Assembly (NCBI GenBank): GCA_033980235.1
Contig: CM067075.1
Location: 23,941,061 to 24,005,060, forward strand
DNA from: Diadema setosum
Lineage: Eukaryota > Echinodermata > Echinoidea > Diadematoida > Diadematidae
Direction: 5' to 3'
DNA length: 64,000 nt
The position numbers were made by a program, and so were the translations under genes. This document shows positions 12,300 to 25,900 of the stretch, piece after piece. Positions within the stretch are counted from its first letter, which is position 1, and every line of letters begins with the position of its first letter. Under the pieces are notes generated by a model, which ran no database searches, was not told the DNA's origin, and saw only the letters and a list, made by a program, of their open reading frames with translations.

Positions 12300-14260
12300 A
12301 GGAAAGTTATTGGCGAATAAAAAATATGCAACGATCATTTGCCGCCCAGTGAGATACCCACTTTATATCATTATGAGCATGATGGTACATGATGGTGCAT
12401 GAACTTTGACCTCATAACAGCTACATGTAGCGCGATCAATGTGCTCCCACATGTGCAGGATATGTACACGATTTGATTGGGAACGATTATTGAGCGTGTC
12501 TCAAACCGCAAATCGTGTATAAAGAGGCACGTGTTGCGCAGTGGAGACCATCATTCGCCAGTGCGTCATCAATGACACCCCACATACCATTACAGCAACA
12601 ATAACAACAACAACAACAACCCTCCTTACTACATGCTTCTGGATTCATGTCACGATGGATTATCTTGACACCTGTGGATTGCGTCTTGTGATTTGACGGG
12701 TGTAGCGAGCAATAGACAATTATTGTGAGCTGAAGTCAGCTATCATAAAATAAATGTTCGATATACACGTACAGTAGATGTATAAGCGTTCTGATATAAT
12801 ATTCTTCATATCTGACGAAAACTGACTGGGTGTGACAACTGGCGGTCATACAGTCGAGTTGGAAATTTAATACGATAGCACCAGCCCCATGTAAGTTCTT
12901 CTACTAATTTTGTGATTTGTGTGGCCTTTGTATCAGCGATGATCATGAAAATGCAATTAGTAATGATATTTATTCATATACATGCTGTAAACGTCATATC
13001 ATAATGATTATTAAAAAATATCTTAAATCGGCCTGTAACCAAGATAACAAATTTGGTAAACAGCTACTACAACTAATAATAATTATGTTAATACAATTAT
13101 AACGATTATCATTATATTATATATGATTGTTCTCATCATCATAATCATAATTATAATTATAGCTATGATGATATAATATGCCACCCTCATCACCATAGAA
13201 AATAATGTCACAAACAATGACAATTGTTTATTCACACCGGGCAGTATAATCACCTCCCTGGTATAATTGTCGTGGTAAACAGTCGTAGAGGTATATCGTA
13301 GTTACAGTATATTGCACGACTGCCAAGTCTTCGTTGATGTCTATTGCCTCTTGTTCTTCGCTGTCAAATGATCATGTGGTTAAATGGAACAAAATATACT
13401 TACCGATTGCGGCAATCGACTTTTTTTTTTCTCCCTCTTTCTGTAACTTTTTTTTTTCTAGTTCCAAATAATGCAAATGTAATTTACACAGTTACTTTCA
13501 GTTTGTTAACAAAATAAACAACACAATTATGGAATCTTCTAAAAGTACAAATCAACTTATTATGGTTAAATGAGATGAAAATATTGCACGTAATTTTGCC
13601 ATCAATTTGTTATTAGGATGAAATAATGATTTTTATAGTAAACACATAAATTTACGGAATCTATTATATAAAAACAAACAGAAAAAAACTATCTCTGTTC
13701 ACCTGTACCCAGAATTTAAAACCTATATACACACACACACACACACATACATACACAAATCATATTTAAATCATTTACATAAAAATGTTCAATCACAAAT
13801 TTCCATATCATTTAACCCTATCACAATGCAAAAATAAATGCAAATATGCAACAAGTTTCTGGTTCAAACTGATAAGAGAAACATGAATTATCAGCTGCAA
13901 AACGAAATGTTGTATCCTGTTTCTTTGATATCCACAACCCGATAAAATAACATAAACTGAAATTTCCTGAATGTTAAAGTCATTGTGTTGAACTTCTCGA
14001 TCTGAAAACTGATTTCATCTATTCCCAAGATCCTACATCTTTGCTATTACTTATTCATAAATCCAAAGTTCTTTATCTGTAAACTGACTTGCAGTTATTT
14101 AACACACTGTTCATACATTCTCTAGATTGTGTGTTCTGAAGATTATTATTTGCTTTTCTCGAAAATATTCAGAACTATATCAAAATTTGCTAAATCCTTG
14201 TACTTAAAAATCTCTGTGGCCTCAGGATCCTTCCATTTCGTTCGTATACCATCACTAATA
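12300..14260. other. No gene recognised
   Basis: AT-rich DNA with small CAA repeats near 12600, AT-rich palindromic stretches near 13110-13170 and (CA)n at 13728-13747. Nothing coding is supported. Confidence 0.6.
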
Positions 14261-14264
14261 CCGT

Positions 14265-14520
14265 TTGATGAACAAGCCGTCTTTTCAATATACCAAGGCC
14301 GTGAAAGTATACCAACGGTTTCACATGTCCATTATTGTAAATATCTGTTGATAAAGAAAAAGCCGTCTTCTTTGATACCAAGGCCTTAGAAATATGCCAG
14401 CGGTTTCACAAGTCCATTATTGTAAATATATATTAATAAACAAGCCAAGTTCTTTTATACCAAGGCCTTGAAAATGTACAACGGCTTCACATATCCATTA
14501 TTGTAAATATCTGTTAATCG
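14265..14520 (+). repeat. Three tandem copies of an 81-85 bp unit
   Basis: The phrase CCATTATTGTAAATAT starts at 14329, 14414 and 14495, each preceded by ACCAAGGCC and CGG(C/T)TTCACA. The units have diverged by point changes. No coding role is seen. Confidence 0.85.
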
Positions 14521-14844
14521 ATATATGCCGGCATCAAATAAATTCTAATCAAGAAACACTTTGTCTTCTGTACGCAGTATATGCTGTGATTAATTACCAC
14601 TGGATTTACAGCTTCCTTTTCAAAATCCCTACAGTTTTCCATATCCTGACAGGCCTTCATAATTTCCAAATAAAATGGTGGAGCTAACAAAGTCAAAATT
14701 GACAAATAGAAATCACGTATAGATATATTACAAAATAATTCTTCCACAACAGATCTAAAGCAGTAATCAAAATGAACCTTTTATCACAACGAACTGTTTA
14801 ACCTATGCACCCCAATACCTAAACGCTCTAATCGATTCCTCAAT

Positions 14845-14871
<27 letters not shown>
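14845..14871. repeat. (CA)n microsatellite
   Basis: Perfect CA run followed by CGCACG-rich sequence. Confidence 0.9.
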
Positions 14872-14875
<4 letters not shown>

Positions 14876-15572
14876 GCACGCATGAATGTACGCACGCACG
14901 CAAAATAAAAGATTATACTTCTGCTTAAAGTTATTCAGCCAAGCAACGCTGAAATGTTTTTAAAATACCTATTCTGAAAGCTTCAAGAAAGTCGGACGTC
15001 GCAAATAACAATTGTTCTTTTAGAGATTCCATCAGATTTAGAGACGGTCGCACATCATGGAAAAGGCACCAGACTAAGTTTCCTAACACTTTCACTAATC
15101 AAAGTGTTTCACCAATAGCTATAAAGGGCATAATCTGATATAACGTACACGCATTGAGTGCATCTTAGGGGAAGGGAAAATTTCCTTTTCAATTTTTTTT
15201 TTCAAATCCCTAAAATCCCATTCCTGTGGCTTCCTGTTTAATCTTTCAAATCTTGTGCAGATTGCATTGTTGAGTTTTAGATTCGCGTCCAGTCAAATTA
15301 TATTTGCGCTTTTATCTTCATCATATAAAATACTTTTCATAAAAACAATAACTAAAAAAATATAGATAAAAATACTTTTGTATTTATTTACATGCGGTTG
15401 GGGCAGATAAAACCTAGTGCATGATGATGACAAAATCTGGTCAGCCCTCCTCGTACTAAACTGACCTGGAACCTTCATTAATTTGTCGCAAATAGGGCCA
15501 CCCCTTCTACCAAACGCATATGGAGTAAGGAGCAAACTTCAAACCAAAACGAATTATTTCACAAGTACATTT

Positions 15573-15612
15573 CAAAAACAAAACAAAACAAAACAAAACA
15601 AAACAAAACATA
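15573..15612. repeat. (AAAAC)n microsatellite
   Basis: About seven AAAAC units. Positions 15620-16510 show no other feature apart from the splice acceptor at 16510. Confidence 0.9.
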
Positions 15613-16510
15613 TAAGCTTACAGATGATTTTCATATCACACTGTAGGTATATAGGAAGAAAACATCCGGGGAACGAAACTTTAAAAAGCTAACTAATTTC
15701 ATTTAGTCTCTTTTTCTAATATGGGTAAGCAGTTCTGACAAACTACACTTTGTCAGAAGAAATAGACCAATCACTTGATTGCTTAAAGTTTCATTTCAAT
15801 TCGATTCTGAATAATTTGTGACCCTGCACCACAAAATCAACAAAAAGTCGCCAGACATGGGTTTTTAGTTAAGGACAAATTGTAAAAGAGCATACTCTAA
15901 GCTTTAAAATGATGCATAACTCAATTCAAATGGACTCTCCTCACCCATGTAAATATTGAAAAGAAAACACATTCCGTGAAAAAGTATTATATACCGTAAA
16001 ACGAGGCTTTTAAGTATGCCAGGATTTATTCAAGCGCTTAATCTTACCATGCCGTGCTAGCTGTGCAATGAATGGATCAGAAGGCAGGATGTGAAATCGT
16101 GCAGCATAGACAATAAAGGGATTATCAGATTAAGCTGACATTGATGATGGTATATAGATACATTCTATTCATGACTACTTCCAACTTTCAAAGCAGTTGC
16201 ACCATCCCTTCAAAAGTTATCAGAGTTGAAAGTGAAGAGTGTGTAAAGGGTTTTCAAGAAATGAAAAGGGGACTCTATAAGACACACCTAATCACGCTAT
16301 TCTAAAAAAAAAAAGTGTTGCAGAAAACCCGGTAAAACACAATTTCTCATTCCTTTTATGATCCAATACTTTACCATGATGTAGATACAGTTTTGCTCTT
16401 TCAGAAAATATGAAAAACTCAAGATTGACTTATAGTTGACCCATCTCACCTATTTTGAGTCCTTACACAAAATCAGTGTTTGCGACTTCTTTTTTTATGC
16501 CTATCACCAG

Positions 16511-16670
16511 GATTCTGACGGGTCTGTCACCATGTTTCCACTCAAGCAGTTCAGCAAACACCGGAAAGTCTTGCTAGTCCTGCTCGTTGTCGTCATCGTG
16601 TTCAGCCTGCAGTTGACGTTTTTCGGAGCAGCGCCCACAAACAGAGATGTCCACACCCTGCAGAACAAGA
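16511..16670 (+). CDS. Galactosyltransferase exon with start codon (5'UTR 16511-16531)
   Basis: A pyrimidine tract and cag end at 16510, so the exon probably starts at 16511 and a further 5'UTR exon lies unseen upstream. Coding starts at 16532. It encodes 46 residues plus one base: MFPLKQFSKHRK, then a Leu/Val-rich signal anchor. Donor GTAAGA at 16671, phase 1. Confidence 0.8.
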
Positions 16671-19600
16671 GTAAGAAACGCTGATCTATGGGCAGTATGA
16701 TGGGTGACAGTGATTGATATTATGTTTGGAGAGAATGAAAATGATAACTGTAATGTCACTTCTGACGGTGATCGATGCCGATGATATTGGTGATAAGGAT
16801 AATGTATTATGATTATCATGCTGACAAAGAAAATAATGATTGTAACTAGATAAGCACTCTGAGAGCGCAGATAGACCTCCGCCAAGCAGCTACTTTCCAC
16901 CACTGATCTTGTTCTTCCACATGCAGAGATCTTCCATAGAGATCAGTGATGTCCACCGATACGTATGCGAGCTGAAAGTCGCCCGATTTCCCGATATAGA
17001 AGCCTTTTGTTCCATGTTCGTTTACCCTACCTGCCAAAATATCAAAATCCTTCATAGAATTCATTAAAATCCCCGGATTACAACCAACAATTTATCATCT
17101 GTTACTAGTGTCATTCTCAATCTTTCCTGTAAATTTCAATTAAATTCGTTCACAACTTTTTGAGCTATTTTTCACACGGACAAACAAACAAACCAACAAA
17201 CAAACGCCGAAGAAAATACAAACTCCTCCCTTGGCGGAGGTAATAATTTTACAAGATGATGGTGATGATGACGATGAAAAACGGTCACTGCCGGTGATTA
17301 CGGTGACTAGGATGATGCCGTCGATGCTCTTGACGACGAGAATGGTCTTATTGAATATATAGCGATGATGGCAATAATGATGATCACCCTGGCGATGTCG
17401 AGAATCAGTGTCGTGATGCCAATGATGAGGGAAATTGTGTTTATAACTGTCTCATGTAGAAATGATGTGACCTTAGTTTTATAGAGTAGACTTGTAAATG
17501 AAGGACAGAAATGACGTTAATTTCCACGATTATTAGGTTAATTATCTTAATTTTGCTGCTTTATGGGGGAATAAATTAACATGATTGACAGGCTGATGGG
17601 TTATTTCAAATAAAAGTCGAGGCCGACTACATAATTTGATCCATTACTGTTTTAACGATTCAAGGGGAGTATAGAATGATATTGATGCGAACTTTTCATT
17701 TCCTTGAAATTGCAGATTTTCAATGGACCCATGGACACCTTGATGGAAAGCAGGCTATCAACGCGTCGACTCTGAAACAGATGATTGAACGAAATATCAC
17801 CAAGCTAGACACACCTAATTATCGATTCACAGGTATCTTTCCTTCATATATAATTCTTCATTTATCCGTTCATTCAAAGATAAGGTGTCACCGTATAATA
17901 CACGTGAGTGAATTGAGTGAATGCAGCAATATCAGCAGAACAGATAGGTGAATGTTCGAGGAAAATCAGATAATCCGTTGAGAAGTTATGAATTGTGTGA
18001 ATTTCTGCGCAGTCACTGCTGGATGGGGTGGACTACAACAGACGACGTCACATGCGTGGAGCGATATAACGAAAATACAAAAAGAATTTCGCAAAATGTG
18101 TCTTTTTGTTGAAGTGTACATTCCATCGACTTGTCACTACGTTTGCTAAGTCAAATGCTATTTTATTATTAGAGAAGAGTAAGAATATATTTTCTTATTA
18201 TATTTTCTTTATATCGTCCTACATTGCGGCATCACAAGCTCATAGTAGTATTCTCGTCCAGCGATTGGCGCCACTGAAATTTCGAAAATTCTTAACTTTT
18301 GAACAGATCGCTCGATTTTCCTCAAACTTTCAGTTATGTGTTCTATTGATATTGCTGCGCTAATATCAGGTACCTTGCTTGAATGCATATCAAACGTGTT
18401 TCCTCCATTGGAGCAAATAAATAGACACAAACGAGGATGTGTAAAACTTTGTAATGACGTCATAGTGAAACAGACCTATTGTGGTGGCCCACATCCAGAC
18501 GAAAGTGACCACAGGGGGTTCATTGACCTGTGCATTTGGAGTCAATGACCACCTTCGCTCCCTTCCCGACCTCCCTGTCATTCATAATTTTATTCGCATC
18601 ATAATATCGTAGAGTTGCATCATTACGTCACTGCAACATAAAGCATCACTTCAATAGACCTATTGTTATATTTCGAGGAGCTCTATACGTACAGTTCGCC
18701 AAATTGTTAACTCATTGGGGACATGGTGTATAGTCTGCCACGTATGAACCAGTGACACTTCATCATAATGTCCTCGAAGTCAACTGGTTAACCGATGAAT
18801 GGTTTTTGTTTCGATATTCAAAACCCAGTGATGGAAAAGTTGTGAGATCACGACCTCATCAATTCATTCAATTCATGTGTATAAGGTATTATGTGATATA
18901 ACTGATGTTCATTGTATCTTAGTATTCAAGAGACTACAGTATATAAGACATAGTTCTCAGATGGGCTTACAATCATTTTTTTTTCAGCAATCTGTAATTT
19001 GCTTGCAATAGATATCGGAAGACTTACCCAGAAACTTGTCTGGCTGACGCGATTTGCGGGGATAATGAATTGGTGTGGAGTATTTGATTTGTATTGGATT
19101 TCCCCTTAAACAAGCTGCATGCAATGGCCTCTCGCGCGATGGATTCTGCTATGGGCCGATACATTGTAATCCATGTGGAACATTAAACATCACTTAGCAA
19201 CCAAGATTGGGTGTGCTCTATAAAGATTGCATTACTTCCAGCATGCCTTTCGCATATTCGTCGTTACCCAACTGGAATCGTGTTATCAAAGCGTTATTTC
19301 ACATATTCTTATGTATTTGTATCCAATTAAGAGCATGAAAATCGACAGTTTCTTCAGTCAAAATGGAAACTATGTTTTACCTTTAAAATTCCACAATTTT
19401 TTTCAACACTATGATTTCAACGGAAAGTTCAATATTCTGTGAGTGTTACCTTAAAGGATTTATATAGTTTTGTTTGAGACCTTACTTCCGGTTTCTAACT
19501 TTTTTTTTTGATGAGATAATGAGAAACATGAAATATGAAAGAGAATGTAATTCCAAGAGGAATTCAATGTTTATTTGATAAAAATAGGTTTTGAAATGGC

Positions 19601-22600
19601 TGAGATATCCGAAACAAAGCGCTACTAATCAAAGACGGAATCCAACTTTTATTAGGATCGCTTTGTTATACTTCGTTTTTGGATATATGGGCAAGTCCAT
19701 GAAAAAAGTTACCTCAGGGTGAAAAAATAAATTTCACAGACTTTAACTGAATTTATGTTCAAAGTATTCAGAAAAGCCTATATTTAGATGAATATAAAGA
19801 AAATTTGGGGAAAATCTAGCGAAATTGATTTTTTCACCATGTCAAACTAAATTTAGCTTCATTTTGAATGTAGTGCTCAAAACCACTGTTTTGCACACAT
19901 TTTATTAATGAGAGAAAAATTAGAATGTTCAAGCCTATCTTGGCTGCATTTATTTTTTTTTCTACTGTCCATTGAACGCACTAAATGAAACAGAAAGAAT
20001 TTTTCAAAAATATATCATAATAAGAAAATCACAGCATATTGAAATTTGGTGATTTCTACCTTTTTGAAAGTGTAATGTCCGTGACGTTTTGGGTATAAAA
20101 GTTTTTGTACAGAGATTAAAATTGATCTAAATAAGTTAAAATTTGGTTTGCAAAGCTAGAATATGGTGTTACACAAGATTACAAATTAAATTTTGAAACA
20201 CATGAATACTTTTCCAGTAAAATGCGTCACGGACATTACAATGTTATAAATCCCATAGACGTCACGGACATTACTAAGTATCAAAAATTTAGAAATACTT
20301 TTTTAAAAATGCTGAAATTTTGTAATTAAACAATGTTTTCTGATTATTAATCAATCTGTTACACAAGACTATCAATTAAATTTTGAAACACATGAACACT
20401 TTTCCAGTAAAATGCGTCACGGACATTACAATGTTATAAATCCCATAGACGTCACGGACATTACGAAGTATCAAAAATTTAGAAATACCTGTAAATAATG
20501 ATGAAGTTTTCTAATAGTGCCTGTAATCTTTCTTTGTTAGTGTGAATGTGTGTGTGGGTGTGTGTGTGGGGGGGGGGGTGGGGGGCATGTATATGGGGGG
20601 GGGGGGGGCAGGTATGTGTGTGTGTGTGTGGGGGGGGGGTAATACCTTGTTCATCAAATCTTTACCCTTGTTTCTACTTTCATTATCTCACCAACCTGCA
20701 GTTGGGTCGTTCATTTGAGTCAAGTTCTTATTAAACCAAAAAGTCAGTGACATATTTTGTAGCTCAAATCACTGCAGTTCATGGAGATGGATGTACTGTT
20801 ACATTCATGAAAAGAAAGGGTACATCTAATCTGTTCGTCTATAGCAATGAAGAAGAGTCTTCATCGCGAAGACACAGATTATTGAGTGTCTGTCTTCTCT
20901 AACATTGGACAATCTAAATATATGTTCCTTTAAACAAAACTTTGAAGCTGAATAACTAAACTTTTTTACAAAATAGCAGTTTAGCAGTACCTCACAATCT
21001 ACCCTGTAGAAGAATTGCATCTAGGCATTTTTTGCTTTGGTTATGTGTTCTCTTAACTGTACTTAATTTTGTGGTATGATGAACCACTTAAATTAGCCTT
21101 TATTGTACCATGATTGTACATTCATGTTTATTATTGTCACTTATTAAAGAAAATCATGTATCAAAGAAATGCTATATGTTGTAAAGCTAGCTCATACAAA
21201 AAAGATGTCAGCAGAAAGAACTAAACAAAAAGTTAATCACTTATTATGTTCAAGGTTCATCAAAGGTGTACTTGTATCTGTAACATCCATAGGCTTGTTC
21301 CTATATATATAAAAATTGTACCATCAATATCATTCGAATATCAGAGATAAATATCAATATTACTGATTATGTATTCTCCATGTTACGATTTACTTATGAA
21401 GATTGTTACATTTGTCAGTATTGAGCCATTGTTTGATATCATTTCATTTTTGTATTATTACATTGCATCACTCATATAACATGTCTATTTTTACCTTGGA
21501 AGATGAAAAGAGAAGAGATAAATATTTCAGAGAAATTGTTTAAAGTTGACATGATTTATTTCATGGCATTGTATGTTTAAAAAATGAGAAAAAATGAAAA
21601 CAAAAGAAAAAGAAAGTATTAGGTAACTGACTGATATTTCATGTATTTTCAAAGTGCATAAGATTGTAATGTCCGTGACGTTTTAAGACTTTTCTCTTTG
21701 AGTTTTCTTTTCAGTTTAAGTTTTAGGGATTGCTTCAATGACAGTGTTTATGTATTTTTAGATGATTGTAGAAGACATACCATGTAGAATAGTCTAAATT
21801 GTGAAAGTACTTCCATTTTACCGTATCTATATACTTTTATTAAATAATATTGAGTTGTATATTGTTGCCATGGAAACTGAAAAACATTGTTTATTTCATA
21901 GAATGGACTAAAAAGTCTCTTTATGTACCCTACAGTCCTTTTGCTTCAGAAAAAGTAGAAAAAATAGTTTTTCACTAACCTTAATTTCAGTTTTTAATAA
22001 GGGGACAAAAGTGTAATGTCCGTGACACTCAAAATGTAATGTCCGTGACGCCAGATTTCTTTCCATCATTGTCATTTGAAACACTTTTTAATTTAAATTT
22101 GTTTAAGATATGTTACAGCAATATCAAAACATTCATTGTAAAGGAAAAATGTCTTATTAAAATGATTAAACTCACAGAGTTTGTAAACTATTTGTTGGCA
22201 TGTAAAGAGTTGTGTCCAAAAAATGTAATGTCCGTGACGCACAACATTTTCTGGCATAATTAAACAACAATTGTATATTTTTTTCTTATATTCACAGTGT
22301 TGTTTTATCTACATGTGTGGTGTGTGATCACCAAGTATTAGCTTCAGATAAATGTTTTCTCTTTTAAAACTAACCTCATAAAGTGTCAAAAAATGTCTGA
22401 AATGTAATGTCCGTGACGCTGGACTTGCCCAAATCAGCCATTCTGTAACCGATTCTAATGAAATACACTTTCAATCCCTCTTAGAATGGTATGCTCTGTA
22501 ACATTGACTTCTTAGTATCTCGTAAAAAGTTGAAAGCTCAATCCCCATCTCCATCAATACAATTATATACCATCCCTTTAAACCTTGTATTTAAATCCAA

Positions 22601-22953
22601 CTGTATAGAAAGAGTGGAATTTTCCTGTCAATATTACTATTTTTTCGTGTCATTCCCAGAGTTGAAGCCTGTGCACGTCCTACCGAATCTAACTCAGATT
22701 TTCAAACCGAAAGTGGCGTACAGAAGAGAAAGTTCCGGTGAGTTTTAATTGTTTCCGGTCCATGGTATCATGCTCTTATGACTTTGCTGGTATTTTTCCA
22801 TTGTCACATGATTTGCCCTTAAATATTACTAGTAGTTTAAACTTAGGAGTGATTGATCACAGACAGCATTTCATTCAGTATCCTTCTATATCGTGTCATT
22901 TCAAATGATATAATTGCTGTTCATTTAATTTTGTTTCGTTTCAGTTCATTTCA

Positions 22954-22993
<40 letters not shown>

Positions 22994-25900
22994 CAGGGGC
23001 GGATCCAGGAATTCCGTAAAAAGGGGGGGGGGGGGGGCGCGCCTTTACAAAATTAAAGGGGGCGGGGCGCCTAAATCTGCCACTGCATAAATACAAAAAT
23101 TTTCCTTTTCCGGCCACAACGAACTCTTTATTTTCCTTTACACAGTTGGGGTAACGAAATGTTTTGTTTGTTTGTTTGTTTATTTCTAATATGTACTTGT
23201 ATTGTGCGCTGCAGAAACATTGGAGACGGATTATAACATCATGTGCACACATTCGTCCTTGAGTAATAAACTAGTTATTTTTATTGAATAAAAAGAACAC
23301 ATACCAATATTATATGGTAGGAAGTAAGGAAATGGTTATGGCTCCTCATTCGACAATAGATCAGTTTGGCAGATTGTTAAAATTGTCAAAACTTGTTTAT
23401 ACCGCATTGGCCTTGGTTTCAAATCTCCATGTATGATCGTTTTCTATCACCAGCATGTTTGTGCGACACAATTGTTTGTGAAATCCAAATACTGCTACAC
23501 TGGTATACTATAAGAACAGACAGGATAAGTCAGTCAACAAAGTTACTTAGCAAGTGATGGTGCTTTATAAAGTTATTGATATCGCGACTGACTCACGTTA
23601 GCTCAATTTGCTCGGCAATAATGCTCAAACTTTTCTTTAAAACTGCAAAATGCTTCAATAAATTGTGTATCTCGATGAAATGTTACACGTCATAATGAGT
23701 ATGCGTATAAAAACTTCATTTATTTCCACTTGTGTAATTGCTTACGAGTAAAGATACATAGGCTTTGTAGAATAAGTTTCTGGGAAAATAATCCAAGCGC
23801 GATTGATCGTAACAATTACAGAAATCCTATATGAATTGAATTTCTTTCAAGGGGATGGCTATGGTATACTGATCAGTGGGAATCAGTGGGAATGCTGGGG
23901 GATGACTGTTCCAATCAATCCTTGTGGAATTCATGTAAGAGTACATTATATATCTATTGTTGTGTGAAAATTATTTGCTTCAGAATGGTCTCGTATTGCA
24001 AGTAATGTGAAGTTCAATCTTTCCAGGTTAGCGTGCCTGTATACAGTGTCGGGGCGATCGTTAACTTGCCGTTAACGATCGACCACACAATTCATTACTT
24101 GAATATGAGACCATTCTGAAGCAAATAATTTTCACACAACAATAGATATATAATGTACTCTTAAATGAATCCCACAAGGATTGGAACAATCATCCCCAAG
24201 CATTCCCACTGATTCCCACTGATCAGTTACTAGCCATCCCCTTTAACCCTGATTTAATTCGTGCCAAACACTATGAATGATATTCGAATGTCACCATTTA
24301 TATGATTTTATTACATATTTTTCGAATCAGCTTCACACTTCCGTTTGAAGAGATGTTAGAAACAACACAATAAGATATTTTATGGTATAATGGTCTTACA
24401 CAAAAATCTTTGTTATCAAAAAGTAAAGACTGGGTTAGAGTTTTGTTTTAGTATATGTATAATGATTATATCTTATATTTCACGAAAGAACCGATTAAAG
24501 GAGTAGAAAGACTCTATATGGAATTGATTGCGCCAATTAGGTCCGCTAAAAGGACTATACGCAGTATGCATCCAATGCGGTGTTCTTGTTCGTACTTCGG
24601 TGGCGTCACTGCATAAAAACAGTAAATTCTTTACATATTGGTGATGTTGATGTAAATCCCAAACCAGAAATTTACACCCAAATTTCAGAAAAAGCATGGC
24701 GGAATTTACTCGTACGTCATACGCTGCCTGGCACCCTCTTGGATCTTGTTTGTTTATTTGTTTGATTTATTTTTCTTCCAACACAATTTCATACATAGAT
24801 CAAGATTCTTTTCAGTAATATCGCATAAAATATCAGTATGCAGATTACAATGTGCATGATTCAAAGAAGGAAAATTAATGTGTAAATTGATTCCATTCAC
24901 AAAATATAACTCGTATCACCAAATTTCCAAATAATTACCTGAGAACATAATGCGGAAGAAGGACTGCCACTATAAGCAAAAGCTTGAATACGTGGCAGCC
25001 CAGGGACCTATCTACATAATACACATTGTTTGCGGAGTGGGGAAATACTACAGAATATAATACGCTGTAAATGCATTATGTTTTGTATTCTGTTATGTTA
25101 TATATTCTATTTATTGTCTGTTTGCTAGTCTCGGCTCTGCTGGATCTTTATACTTTATTTTGGTTTTTACACCCCTCTGAAACAATATGAATTCATGAAT
25201 ATATTCATGTTTAATTTGCCTAATTGACTAAGCAACATGAACTGAATTTGGTGACGATGCTTTTCTTTCTTTCTTTGACACATTGTATAAGGATTATAAT
25301 AACTGTTGGGAGCCACAATCTGCAAGCTTCGCTTTGTTTGTTTGTTTGGTTGGTTGGTTTTATTTCTGTATTATTCATCATTTCGATTCAAAATAACATC
25401 AGGAATATTTTTTAACAGTTTCAATACAAAATAACATCATCAATAATATTTTTCAACATTCGACGGACGAGACAATAATACAGTGCAAACATAACTTACA
25501 AATATATTATAAACGATGATAACTTTGTAGCGGCCCCCCCCCCCCTCCCCTCCATCTCCATCCGCCAATGTATTTAGCATCAAAATGCTTATTTCTGCAA
25601 TCCCCATGTGAAGTATAATGTGCCCCATTTTATTGATTACTTATGTTTGTATTTCTATTCTTTCATGTACATCGCGCGTATATGTTATTGAGTATGATGA
25701 GATGGTGTTTAATTTTGAAGTGATAAATAATTTTATACCTTTCAAAGATAATTTACTGAAATGGAAAATAACAACAAATGCACAGTGTACATTTTGTAAT
25801 GAAAATTAATCTTTCATGCATAATTTGTTGTACTGTCCGAAAATAAGAAACATCTGGGCAAGAATTTGTAGTGACTTTATTTTTGAATGTTCAAGTGAAA

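Larger units (their letters stand above)
19452..22583. mobile_element. MITE family X copy 2, split by a 2.7 kb insert
   Basis: The left half 19452-19687 and right half 22430-22583 together match the intact copy at 48868-49257, including TTTTGAAATGGCTGAGATATC and the inverted ends (TAAAGGATTTATATAG / CTATATACCATCCCTTTA-like). The break falls at GGATAT|..|ATCAGCC. Confidence 0.75.
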
